This document shows positions 1 through 10,663 of a DNA stretch of 64,000 nt, piece after piece. This stretch comes from Panopea generosa (Eukaryota; Mollusca; Bivalvia; Adapedonta; Hiatellidae). The number at the start of each line of letters is the position of its first letter. The first letter of the stretch is position 1. The position numbers and the translations under genes were made by a program. The stretch covers positions 78,576,719 through 78,640,718 of the forward strand of contig CM055899.1 in assembly GCA_029582155.1 (NCBI GenBank), read 5' to 3'. A model generated the notes under the pieces. The model searched no databases and was not told the DNA's origin. It worked only from the letters and a program-made list of their open reading frames with translations.

Positions 1-1809
1 GTTTTCATCATGCTCCTTTACCGTGTCTCCCCAGACTAGGATGTCGTCAACAATGACGCTACAACCTTTAAGACCTTCCAGGCATTCATCCATTTCACGC
101 TGGAATTCATCTTGTGATGACCTTAGACCCATGGGAGTACGAAGGTATCTGTAACGGCCCAAAAATGTATTGAACGTTGTAAGGTACGATGATTTGTCGT
201 CAAGTAATAAACTCCAGCAGCCTGATGTACAGTCAAGCTTTGTGAAAACCTTAGCAGTTGAGAGCTGGGGTAGGATATCATCCAGGGTTTTCATTGGGTA
301 ATGTGGTCTTGAGATAGCTTTGTTAAGGTCTTTAGGATCTATGCAGATTCGAACCTTGTCTGAACCTGGCTTGTTAACTACTACCATTGAATTGACCCAT
401 TGTGTTGGAGTGTTAACCTTGGCTATGATGCCAGCCTTTTCCATGTTTTCTAGTTCCTTGCGAACTTTGTCCTGAATGGCTACAGGGACACGTCTGGGAG
501 GATGTACTACAGGCGTACAATGTTTATCTACTTTAATAGAACATTTCCCAGGAAGACGACCAATACCACGAAAAAGTGCATTGTATTGTGTCAAAACAGT
601 ATCCTTAGTGAGTGGTGTACTGGGGGTATCTACAGACATCACAATCTTAATCAAATTAAATTCAATGCAGGTTTGGAGACCGAGGATTGGTGATCTATCT
701 GTACGAACGACATAGAAATCAACTTCTTCAGAGTGTGACTTGTATCTACATGTTAATGTGATACTACCAAGTACATTCAAGTTTGCACCATTGTATGCGG
801 TTAGCTTGCAATTAGCTTTCTTTAGGGAGGCTTTTATGTTGAGTGTTTGCCAATTTTTTTCTGTCAAAATGTTGCAACTGGCACAAGTGTCTAATTTAAA
901 AGGAATTGGTGTATATTTGGGACCAACCTGAATATCAGCAAATACCTGATTGTCCTTTGAATTAATAACATCCACGTGAAAATCATCACTGTCACTTTCA
1001 TTATACTCCCCGTTGTTCCTAATGTCATGAACATGACGTTTCGTTTTGGCACGGCACACAGTTTGAAAGTGATTCCATTTTTTACAAAATAAGCACTGTT
1101 TGCCTTTAGCTGGGCATACTGGGTGTGTCCGTTTCTGTCCACAATTTCCACATTTGGTGTTGTTTATGTCCCTTTTGCTGTGGTGTTCTGGATTGCGGGT
1201 GGTATTCCTATGTTTGGTGTGGCTCTTGTTCCCCTTCCAGTGTGGCTGCTTGACATCGCTGACATCATGTTGTCTTTCCATCGATTTCAGCTGTGTCTGA
1301 GAATATTCATAGGTTTGTGCTATTTGAATAGCTTTGTCCATGGATAATCTATCACCTTCCGTAATAAGTTTTTCGCGGATTTTGTTGGAACTTACTCCGA
1401 AAACTATTCTGTCTCGGATCATCTCATCCCGTTTATCATACTGGCAGTCAATGGCTGCAATTTTCAGTTTTGTGATGAAATCTTCAATAGACAATTCACC
1501 TTGGCATATATTGTTAAACTGAAAATGTTTAAATACAGAGTTAAGTTTGGGTTGAACGTATTCCCCAAATTTCTTGAACAATGTGTCCAGCTTCTTATTA
1601 TCCTCTGCGGTTAAATTCCACGATTTATGGATATCTCGTCCCTTCTGACCAATCCATAAAAGTAAGTATGTGCATTTCGTTTCTTCATCTTTATCCTTTA
1701 AAGGACCGTTGAAGATAAGATCTACATGATCTTTATATTGTTGCCATGCTTCAGGCAAGTTTGTGGAAGTCCAGTCCACTTTTGGTGTTGGTACACCGTT
1801 GAGTTCCAT
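1..1809 (-). CDS. Gypsy-type retrotransposon gag-protease-RT polyprotein, 5' part (runs off window)
   Basis: From the ATG at 1809 the minus strand stays open to base 1 (603 codons, no stop); I checked it codon by codon. The order is a gag-like region (about residues 1-215), a zinc knuckle CLFC-x4-H-x4-C around 1050-1090 preceded by a second Cys/His cluster, an aspartic protease segment near 850-900, then reverse transcriptase with the KLD block near 235 and the VDDILVWG catalytic motif at 19-51. RNase H and integrase lie beyond the edge. Gag, protease and RT share one frame with no visible frameshift. The protease active site reads Asp-Thr-Cys instead of the usual Asp-Thr/Ser-Gly, so this copy may be proteolytically dead although the frame is open. 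The related element at 28903-32715 keeps Asp-Thr-Gly. This is a mobile-element protein, not a host gene. Confidence 0.9.
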   Translation of the reverse strand, partial: MELNGVPTPKVDWTSTNLPEAWQQYKDHVDLIFNGPLKDKDEETKCTYLLLWIGQKGRDIHKSWNLTAEDNKKLDTLFKKFGEYVQPKLNSVFKHFQFNNICQGELSIEDFITKLKIAAIDCQYDKRDEMIRDRIVFGVSSNKIREKLITEGDRLSMDKAIQIAQTYEYSQTQLKSMERQHDVSDVKQPHWKGNKSHTKHRNTTRNPEHHSKRDINNTKCGNCGQKRTHPVCPAKGKQCLFCKKWNHFQTVCRAKTKRHVHDIRNNGEYNESDSDDFHVDVINSKDNQVFADIQVGPKYTPIPFKLDTCASCNILTEKNWQTLNIKASLKKANCKLTAYNGANLNVLGSITLTCRYKSHSEEVDFYVVRTDRSPILGLQTCIEFNLIKIVMSVDTPSTPLTKDTVLTQYNALFRGIGRLPGKCSIKVDKHCTPVVHPPRRVPVAIQDKVRKELENMEKAGIIAKVNTPTQWVNSMVVVNKPGSDKVRICIDPKDLNKAISRPHYPMKTLDDILPQLSTAKVFTKLDCTSGCWSLLLDDKSSYLTTFNTFLGRYRYLRTPMGLRSSQDEFQREMDECLEGLKGCSVIVDDILVWGDTVKEHDEN

Positions 1810-1892
1810 TGTAATTTCAATTTATGAATGTTGATAAATCTGTGATTAATCCAAAATAATAATGCACAAATGTCACAAATTCAAACTGTAAC

Positions 1893-1903
1893 TTCTGACA
1901 CCA
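1893..1903 (-). other. Primer-binding site, tRNA-Leu-like
   Basis: Immediately inside the LTR the minus strand reads TGGTGTCAGAA, beginning with the TGG expected from a tRNA CCA end. It resembles the complement of animal tRNA-Leu 3' ends. The same 11 bases occur at 29090-29100 in the second Gypsy element. Confidence 0.7.
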
Positions 1904-2111
1904 TGTTGTGTTTGTGGTATACACAGGAACACATAATAATACTATTGAAGTAATGGAACTAAAATGAACGACACAAGGCATGTGCTCTAACTAAGGTGTT
2001 TAATGCTCAGTATCAAAGTAGCAAGTGATTCATGGTATGGAAACGCATGTAATTATAGAGGCAAATTATAAGAGTAGTTCCTATTCTAAGTAAAGGGAAG
2101 TAACTACAACA
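1904..2111 (-). repeat. 5' LTR of the Gypsy element (208 bp)
   Basis: Read on the minus strand the segment starts TGTTGTAGTTACTTCCC and ends CACAACA, so it has TG...CA ends and a TGTTGT/ACAACA inverted terminal repeat. It lies directly upstream of the primer-binding site and gag. The motif AGTTACTTCCC near its start recurs near the start of the LTRs at 28903-29089 and 32515-32715, tying the two elements together. The partner LTR would lie left of base 1. Confidence 0.8.
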
Positions 2112-3193
2112 TAGAATATGCTAAAGAGTAATCATGAGTTATGAACACATGAATAGATAATACAACAGATTGTATTCTCCATTTATTTTCACCTATACCC
2201 AGACATAGTATGCATGGGGCCGAGCGGTTTTCATGCTTGTCATCTGTTTTCGCGAATTAGACCCATTTTAATATTTTGCGAGTCTGAGAGGCGTCACATG
2301 AAACTCACTATATGTCGTATTAATAATACTAAATCCACAAAAGAACGTTCACTATACCTGTAGAATATAAACGATTACAGCAGAAAACTTCTAAAAATAA
2401 GCATTCAACTTTCATGCTTTCAAAAATATTTGACTGAAACTTTGTATGGATATTCTTTGGGACTACCCCACAGGGCCTCCCCTGGCATTCGCAATTTCGC
2501 CAAATAGGAAAGATTTTGAAATGTGGTGAAAAGAATACTCAAATGTCAACAAGAGTTTAGTGATTTCAGCTATTATTTCAATGTGTTGGCTGAGAATTCA
2601 TGAAAATGACAAAATTTGGCAAACAATGTTCAAAAGCCAGGGGAAGCCCTGCGGCTCTACTCACTTTCAAGGCCGATAATTCTGAATGCAAATAAATTTA
2701 TTATTTTTAGAATTATATGAATTTTAAAAACTTTTTATCGCTTATATTTTTTATTTTTTTATCTGTTTTATTCATCTATAATACTGTTTAACTGGATTAT
2801 TTATTTATTTGTATATTCATGGGTTAAAGTTTTCAGGACTGGTTCTGAACTTCAGGATTTCAGAAATAGCCATTTTTAGCTCTTATTGTATACATACATA
2901 TAGCATGAATTTGTATCTGGTGAAATCATTAGTTAGTTGAAAGTTCAAGCTTTTCAAAAGTATAAATATCAATAACTTAAAGAATAAAGATACAGTTTGT
3001 CTTTTTTATTTGTGTAACATAAAATACTGGTACTGGTCAATTTTGACTTGTGTTCCAATTCATTATGATTTAGCCTTTGAAACCCTGGTTTTGTCACACT
3101 CGGTGGTGCATCTTGTTTTGGAATGTTCTGGTTTAAGACTTAAAGCTTAACTAAACTCCTTTTAACAGCATTTATGTGTGTGTGTCTTTGCAG
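2112..3193. other. Non-coding AT-rich stretch; intron or upstream of the SAM-domain gene
   Basis: I see no convincing coding segment here. A polypyrimidine-poor but usable acceptor (TTTGCAG) ends it at 3193, so it is probably an intron of the gene whose next exon starts at 3194. The preceding exon, which should carry the N-terminal half of the SAM domain, was not found. Confidence 0.4.
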
Positions 3194-3587
3194 AGAATGA
3201 CATACGAGGGGTTATCCAGAAGTTCGTGGACAAATGTTATAAAAAATTATTGTGCACACGTTCATAAGTGTAAATTACATAACTTAAACATTTATGTATT
3301 ACAAATCTATAGTAAGTAATTTATTGTTTTTCATGCAACCATTATAAAGTTATAGTAACCATAGTAACGTACATGCACATGAAGTGCCGCAGCTCAATTT
3401 TTTTAATAAACTCAAATTTATACATGTTAATTATTAAAAATATATTTCTTCAATTCTGCGGGAAAACATACATGTTTGACGCAACGTCATTAACGTCTTT
3501 AAATTTAACATCATTTGTTGTTTTACGCGCACACATTCGAATCTAGCGTATATTTCATTGAGGAGGTCTTCGCCAGAGTGCGTAAAA

Positions 3588-4862
3588 ATGGCGTCTGAAG
3601 AACGGTTAAAACAACGAGCAGCAATACAATTCTGCGTAAATCTCGGACATACACCGATACAGACGATGGAACTTCTAAACAGAGCCTCAAAGAAACCTGC
3701 TGTCGCACGTTCTCTAATCTACAAATGGCATAAGCAATACAGTGATGGCAGGGAAACCATAATGGACGATGAAAGGTGTGGTCGCCCAACGTCAAAATCA
3801 CGTCAAAGTGATGTTAAATTAGTCAAAGATCTTCTAGACAAGGACCGCCGAGTAACAATACATGAACTATGCCAGGATTTGGATATGGGCTACGGCACCG
3901 CTCATAGAATCATCAAAGATGAATTAAAAATGAGCCGAATAAGTGCGCGATGGGTTCCCCGATTATTAAAAGATCATGAAATGGAACGCCGGGTAACAGA
4001 ATCTAGGAAGTTTCTAGCGAGATACGCAAAAGAGGGCGACTCATTCCTAAATAGGATTATAACTACCGACGAGACATGGTTGTTTTATTATGATCCGGAA
4101 ACGAAACAACAGTCAAGTCAGTGGAAATCAACCGATTCGCCGCCACCGAAAAAAGCCAGAATGTCCAAATCGTTAGGAAAACATATGTTCATTGTCTTCT
4201 TCGACATCAACGGAATAATCCTGAGCCATGCCGTTCCGAAAGGCCAGTCTGTCAACGCTTTGTATTATTCAAAGGTACCGATTTTATAACAAACATATAT
4301 TTTACTTATAATTTAACAATAGTTTTAAAAATAAAATAAACAACGTATTACATGTTCTTTAAAAATACAAAATTCTATATAATTTATATATTTACAGCTT
4401 TAGCAGATTAAGGAACGTGACATTTAAATAATTAATACTCGATTTTCTTGTTTTTGTATTTTCGTATAAATTTCAGGTCCTTCGCCGGCATCTTGCTAGA
4501 GCAATAACTAGGAAGCACCCAACTGGTTATGAGGGAGGGTGGACTTATAATACATCAGGACAACGCACCAGCTCACTCATCGAGAGAAGTGCAGACGGCA
4601 ATTGAAATACAAATGGAGGCAGAAGTTCTTCCACATCCGCCGTACTCCCCAGATCTCGCACCGTGTGATTTCGCACTCTTTCCGAAATTAAAGTGCGAAT
4701 TGAAGGGCAAACATTTTAATAACTTAAAAAGAACTTCAAACGGAATCTAATTCCATTTTGTATTCATACCCATCGGACTGGTACAAGCAAGTTTTTCATC
4801 AGTGGGTAGAACGCCACCGCAAATGTATAGAAAATAGCGGTGCTTACTTTGAGAAGAATTGA
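3588..4862 (+). pseudogene. Mariner transposase, interrupted by a GT-AG intervening sequence and two frameshifts
   Basis: ATG at 3588 sits in an AAAAATGG context. Exon 1 runs to 4274 and carries an N-terminal helix-turn-helix region, a CGRPTS linker, the WVPRLL signature and the first catalytic Asp in TTDETW (residue 161). Bases 4275-4476 interrupt at a Lys codon with GT...AG ends, and the protein resumes VLRRHLARAI. A 1-nt shift near 4520 leads into GGLIIHQDNAPAH (second Asp) and YSPDLAPCDFALF (third Asp). A second 1-nt shift in the A run near 4730 leads to the true C terminus ending FEKN at TGA 4860-4862. I count 35 residues between the second and third Asp, one more than the usual DD34D. 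Two frameshifts make it inactive as written. Confidence 0.88.
4275..4476 (+). other. Candidate spliceosomal intron within the mariner transposase
   Basis: The 202-bp interruption starts GTACCG, ends AAATTTCAG, is AT-rich with in-frame stops, and its removal joins YYSK to VLRRHL exactly. An insertion with a 3-bp GGT duplication is the alternative. Confidence 0.6.
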
Positions 4863-5675
4863 CGTCGCGACGTCGCCTTCAAAATTGACCTGGGGCACAT
4901 CACTGTACATGATGTATATCGAATGTATGTAAATTATTTGTTATATTGTGTATTTTATTTAAAATTTGTATACAACTTACACTGAGATTGAATACTATAA
5001 ACTGAAAATATTACACATATATAAGATGTAGTTTTTATTTTATAGCATGTGTCCACGAACTTCTGGATAACCCCTCATAGATGGCCAAGGACTACTGGCT
5101 GTAGTAGCTGATGACACATTGTTCAAGGAATTAGTTCCGAAAATCGTTCTTAGAGCCAAGTTGAAGCAACAGTTAAACGTCACTGAACAGCAGGTGAGGA
5201 TCATTATCAGTGAGCATTAAAAGGTTTTAAGCTCAACTATTCAAAGAAAAGATAGAGGTATTGTCATACCCTTATCAAATACTGGTTTGTATATTCAAAT
5301 TTATTATTTAAACACATAAGACAGGTTAGAATGAAACCTTCATTATGAAGGTTGATTCCTGTCTCCTCCATGTTGAATTACAAGACCTAGTTACCTCTCT
5401 GGGACACAGATTTTGACAGTTGTCAAGACTTCAGCTGCAAAGAATCAGTGTATATTTAAACTATAATATATACCAAAGATCAAGTCCTTCTTGTGCCAAC
5501 TTTGGGACAGTTTGAATCACACAAATTTTATTCTGGGACATTTACAGCAATATAAACAGGGCTGTCTATAGTTTTTCTAATACCTTTAAAGACTTCAATA
5601 GCTTTTGGATATGCAGGTAGAAATTTTTTACCTGTCCAAGCTTTCACGACTGTGAGAGATGTTTTTGTCTTCCAG

Positions 5676-5789
5676 AAATGTCAAGAGGCTGGCACAACAT
5701 GCACTACAGACCAGACTGTGAAGCAGAAACAGTACCAAAAACTTATCGTAAAGGATGGGAAATGGCAATTTGAAACTGTTCAGATTTCG
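5676..5789 (+). CDS. SAM-domain gene, internal exon
   Basis: An exon of 38 codons between a TTCCAG acceptor (ending 5675) and a GTAATT donor (5790). It starts K-C-Q-E-A-G and ends ETVQIS, with no in-frame stop, and is phase 0 at both ends, matching the exons on either side. It has three cysteines in a polar stretch. I recognise no domain. Confidence 0.65.
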
Positions 5790-6607
5790 GTAATTATTAA
5801 ATAGCTTTATGATTGCCCATTAATGAAATGAAATGTAGAATACATGTATATTAAGAGATATTTGAAGAAAGTGACAATTTATTGTCTTCACCCAGCTGAA
5901 TATGGGTCATTATTTGGGTACATAATTAAGAGAGTTACCAAGTAGAGTATTATAATAAATAAGATACAGTGTACAAGACTCCCAAAAAGCCTTGGCTCCA
6001 GTCACCTTTTTAGAGTACTATAAGTACTATAGTCTAGTATAGTGCAGTATAGTATACTAGCATGATAAAAAAGTTATAACTTTGATATTTGTGAATTGAT
6101 GTCATTAATATTTTGACACAACAACCCTTTGGGCAAGACCTTTTAAATTACATAATGATCTGTAACCTTGACATCTAATTAACATTGACCTTCAAGGTCA
6201 AATTCTAAAAAAAATGTGATAAATTGCCATTACATTGTTGTAACTTGAAATTATGATTATCTGTCACATTTGAACACACTAACCTTTTGGACAAGATTTC
6301 ATTGGAACTCAGTTACATGACCTGGACCCCCCAAATGACCTTAACTTTGAAGATTAAATAAGATCAGATAATAACTTAATTTTTTCCAGGGTTATGTCAT
6401 GTTACAAATGGTTTTTTTTCGTGCAAAAGCTTTACATAGATACAGACAGCTGTAACATTATTGGGCATACTTCGGGGGCATTTGTCACCCTAATGACAGC
6501 CCTTGTTAAACATTATTAAACTGAGACCACGGGGACTGAGAATTTGAGAAAAGCCCAGCTTGCTGTCCTTGAGCAGCTTTTGTTTGTTAACATTGTCATC
6601 GAAAGCC

Positions 6608-6690
6608 GGGTCCAGTTAGCTCAGTCAGTACAGTGTTAGACTGTTAATCTCTGATTCGTGAGTTCGAGCCCCAGCCCGGCCACATAACTT
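6608..6690 (+). repeat. tRNA-derived SINE head
   Basis: The segment has an A-box-like TAGCTCAGTCAGT and a B-box GAGTTCGAGCCCC at tRNA spacing, and an ACTGTTAATC loop like an Asn anticodon arm. Mismatched stems and an intronic position argue for a SINE rather than a working tRNA gene. Confidence 0.6.
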
Positions 6691-7028
6691 ATGTGGGGAT
6701 TGGTCATGAAAGAATTTGATTACATCTTTTGAAAGATAAATTCAATTGGGTTCTATGACAATTAGTTTCGACTTCCAGAGACGTTTCAATTTTTTCTGGG
6801 TCGTAAGTGGGGTTGGGATATTCTTAGTCACCTTGTCCATAATGTAAAGTTACAGTGTTAAGGCTTTGTCTAATTGTTTGTAGGTTTGTTATTATTGATA
6901 AAACTACATTACTAGCACCTGTGTACTACATTAGTATCTACTGTCTTAGCACTAGTAATCTATAGAATCATGCATACAACTTAGGTGAGCCGAGCGGGTA
7001 TAATGTGGTCTTGTTCCTATTTTTTCAG

Positions 7029-10000
7029 ATACCAGACGTTAAGAAGACTGTTGAGGAATTGGCGCAGATATTTAAACCAAAACCAGGTATCACACCATGG
7101 CAGTTGGCAGTGAATGAAGCAGCAAGTCAGCTAGTAGGAAATGACCCATCATTATTACAGGACCGACAATCACTTTTTTCAAGAGCACGAGAAGAAGCTG
7201 CGCTGACCTATGACTTCAAGAAAGGAAAATCAAGAAGTGTTCAAATGGCAAAAACATCTCAGCAACACAACAATAACCAATCTGATGGAAGTCAGAAACA
7301 TGCTCCACATACAAACAGTGATTTAAGAAATATGAGAATTAAACAGTTAAAGGAAGAAATAGAATTCCAAGACCATGAAACAATTAAACTGAAAAAGAAC
7401 ATAACAAGATGTGAAGCTGTCATGGATCATGAAAGATGTTTGTCGTTAAGAAAGGAAATACAGAGAATTAGCTCTGAGAAAAATTTAAAGCAGTTAGAGC
7501 TTCATGAGCTTGAGAGAAGCAATTACAAGAGCAACTGGTACTTTAAGAATAGAGCAGGGAAAAGCAGTACTACATGTAGTAAAAGCATTAAAAAGACAAA
7601 GAAAGAACAAAACAGGTGTGAAAAGAACAAACGGGAGATATCTTCTTTCTTCAAAAGCTCTAGTGATAGTGGAAGTGTTGATGAAGAATCAGCCAAGAGC
7701 ATCACTGATGAAATGGCGACAGATAGTACACCTGCCAAGAGCGTCACTGATGAAATGGTGACAAACCGCATACCCCGCAAGAGCGTCACTGATGAAATGG
7801 CAACAAACCCTAATGAAATGGCGACAGGCAGCACACCCCCCAAGAGTGTCACTGATGAAATGGCAACAGACAGCATACCGCCCAAGAGCATCACTGATGG
7901 ATTGGTGACAGACAGCATAACCCCCAAGAATGTCACTGATGAAATGGCCACAGACATCATACCCCCCAAGAGTGTCATTGATGGATTGGTGACAGACAGC
8001 ATAACCCTCAAGAGCATCACTGATGAAATGGCAACAAACCCTGATGAAATGGCGACAGGCAGCACACCCCCCAAGAGTGTCACTGATGAAATGGCAACAG
8101 ACAGCATACCGCCCAAGAGCGTCACTGATGGATTGGTGACAGGCAGCATAACCCCCAAGAGTGTCACTGGTGGATTGGTGACAGACAGCATAACCCCCAA
8201 GAATGTCACTGATGAAATGGTGACAGACAGCATAACCCCCAAAGAGTGTCACTAATGGATTGGTGACAGACAGCATACCCCCCAAGAGTGTCACTGATGG
8301 ATTGGTGACAGACAGCATACCCCCCAAGAGTGTCACTGATTGATTGGTGACAGACAGCATACCGCCAAAGAGTGTCACTGATGGATTGGTGACAGACAGC
8401 ATACCCCCCAAGAGTGTCACTGATGGATTGGTGACAGACAGCATAACCCCCAAGAGTGTCACTGATGGATTGGTGACAGACAGCATAACCCCCAAGAATG
8501 TCACTGATGAAATGGCGACAGACATCATACCCCCCAAGAGTGTCACTGATGGATTGGTGACAGACAGCATAACCCCCAAGAGCTTGACTGATGAAATGGC
8601 AACAAACCCTGATGAAATGGCGACAGGCAGCACACCCCCCCAAGAGTGTCACTGATGAAATGGCAACAGACAGCATACCGCCCAAGAGCGTCACTGATGG
8701 ATTGGTGACAGACAGCATAACCCCCAAGAGTGTCACTGGTGGATTGGTGACAGACAGCATAACCCCCAAGAATGTCACTGATGAAATGGCCACAGACATC
8801 ATACCCCCCAAGAGTGTCACTGATGGATTGGTGACAAACAGCATACCCCCCCAAGAGTGTCACTGATGGATTGGTGACAGACAGCATACCCCCCCAAGAG
8901 TGTCACTGATGGATTGGTGACAGACAGCATACCGCCAAAGAGTGTCACTGATGGATTGGTGACAGACAGCATACCCCCCAAGAGTGTCACTGATGGATTG
9001 GTGACAGACAGCACACCCCCCAAGAGTGTCACTGATGAAATGGCAACAGACAGCATACCGCCCAAGAGCATCACTGATGGATTGGTGACAGACAGCATAA
9101 CCCCCAAGAATGTCACTGATGAAATGGCCACAGACATCATACCCCCCAAGAGTGTCATTGATGGATTGGTGACAGACAGCATAACCCTCAAGAGCGTCAC
9201 TGATGAAATGGCAACAAACCCTGATGAAATGGCGACAGGCAGCACACCCCCCAAGAGTGTCACTGATGAAATGGCAACAGACAGCATACCGCCCAAGAGC
9301 GTCACTGATGGATTGGTGACAGGCAGCATAACCCCCAAGAGTGTCACTGGTGGATTGGTGACAGACAGCATAACCCCCAAGAATGTCACTGATGAAATGG
9401 TGACAGACAGCATAACCCCCAAAGAGTGTCACTAATGGATTGGTGACAGACAGCATACCCCCCAAGAGTGTCACTGATGGATTGGTGACAGACAGCATAC
9501 CCCCCAAGAGTGTCACTGATTGATTGGTGACAGACAGCATACCGCCAAAGAGTGTCACTGATGGATTGGTGACAGACAGCATACCCCCCAAGAGTGTCAC
9601 TGATGGATTGGTGACAGACAGCATAACCCCCAAGAGTGTCACTGATGGATTGGTGACAGACAGCATAACCCCCAAGAATGTCACTGATGAAATGGCGACA
9701 GACATCATACCCCCCAAGAGTGTCACTGATGGATTGGTGACAGACAGCATAACCCCCAAGAGCTTGACTGATGAAATGGCAACAAACCCTGATGAAATGG
9801 CGACAGGCAGCACACCCCCCCAAGAGTGTCACTGATGAAATGGCAACAGACAGCATACCGCCCAAGAGCGTCACTGATGGATTGGTGACAGACAGCATAA
9901 CCCCCAAGAGTGTCACTGGTGGATTGGTGACAGACAGCATAACCCCCAAGAATGTCACTGATGAAATGGCCACAGACATCATACCCCCCAAGAGTGTCAC

Positions 10001-10491
10001 TGATGGATTGGTGACAAACAGCATACCCCCCAAGAGTGTCACTGATGGATTGGTGACAGACAGCATACCCCCCCAAGAGTGTCACTGATGGATTGGTGAC
10101 AGACAGCATACCGCCAAAGAGTGTCACTGATGGATTGGTGACAGACAGCATACCCCCCAAGAGTGTCACTGATGGATTGGTGACAGACAGCATAACCCCC
10201 AAGAGTGTCACTGATGGATTGGTGACAGATAACACACACCCCAAGAGTGTCACTGATGAAATGGTGACAGACAATACTCACCCCGAGAGTGTCACCGATG
10301 AAATGGCAACAGACAGCGCTCTCGCAAGCACACATTTTCATTGAAGCCCCTTCTCACTTGTAATGACATGGAGGGGCTTAAAAAATACTTACAGAGTGTG
10401 AAAGGGTTGTCAAAATACACTGAAAATAATGGTGTTACATTTTCTGTTTTAATAAATATGGATCTGTCTGATTATGTAAAAGTTTCAGAAG
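7029..10491 (+). CDS. SAM-domain gene, large exon with coiled coil and 14-aa tandem repeats (frame broken)
   Basis: After a TTTTTCAG acceptor the frame opens IPDVKKTVEELAQIF and stays open to a TAA at 8253. Segments in order: a globular-looking region (7029-7240), a Lys/Glu-rich coiled coil (about 7325-7530), a basic stretch with repeated Lys (7560-7650), then tandem 14-residue units of the type KSVTDEMATDSIPP from about 7690 to 10290. The array is broken by an extra A near 8240, a TGA near 8340, C-run length changes near 8635 and 8850, and repeats of these in the second half. After one more shift near 10302-10340 a frame continues as LKPLLTCNDMEGLKKYL to a phase-1 donor (GTAACG) at 10492. 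The function is unknown. Either this is a decayed gene or the repeats were hard to assemble. Confidence 0.6.
7690..10290 (+). repeat. 42-bp coding minisatellite with a 1180-bp higher-order duplication
   Basis: About sixty 42-bp units of the form AAGAGTGTCACTGATGGATT + GGTGACAGACAGCATACCCC + CC, each encoding 14 residues. Unit variants (GL-V, EM-A, NPDEMATGS) come in the same order twice: 7833-9012 and 9013-10191 are nearly identical, differing mainly by one C in a homopolymer. Both halves share the same frame-breaking changes. Confidence 0.9.
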
Positions 10492-10663
10492 GTAACGAGG
10501 CTGTGAATCTTTGCTATCGTTCTCATCTTCAGTGGTCTTGTCTTGCTTTACGGTCATGACTTGCTATAATTAAAACTAAATTGAATCTGCAGAAAATATG
10601 TTTAGGCTTTGTTCCAATCTGATAAATGTGAATGTATTAAAATGTTGATTTATATTTAAACAG

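Larger units (their letters stand above)
3205..5077 (+). mobile_element. Mariner-family DNA transposon (1873 bp)
   Basis: Matching inverted repeats of about 28 bp close both ends: GAGGGGTTATCCAGAAGTTC from 3206 and its complement ending at 5076. Each is flanked by TA (3203-3204 and 5078-5079), the mariner target. The element holds one transposase gene in the plus direction. It is longer than a typical 1.3-kb mariner because of long non-coding flanks and a 202-bp intervening sequence. Confidence 0.93.
3194..5193 (+). pseudogene. SAM-like domain exon split by a mariner insertion
   Basis: Bases 3194-3204 plus 5080-5193 form one exon if the mariner and one TA copy are removed. It then reads ENDIDGQGLL at the join, continues through LFKELVPKI, and ends EQQ before a GTGAGG donor at 5194. 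The pattern (acidic N-D-I-D-G, leucines, then K-E-L-V-P-K-I and a basic LRAKLK helix) is that of the C-terminal half of a sterile alpha motif (SAM), a protein-interaction fold. The frame is restored exactly across the insertion. With the mariner in place, reading from the left meets a stop soon after entering the element, so the exon is interrupted unless the element is spliced out. Confidence 0.7.

Noticed and set aside
6608..6690. Functional tRNA-Asn gene
   Set aside because: A and B boxes are present but the stems do not pair well, and the unit continues into unrelated SINE-like sequence.
7523..10341. Long minus-strand open frames (up to 317 codons) rich in LSVTNPSVTLLGG repeats
   Set aside because: They are antisense to the 42-bp repeat, whose 14-codon unit lacks stops in several frames. 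The plus frame links to real exons at both ends and the minus frames do not.
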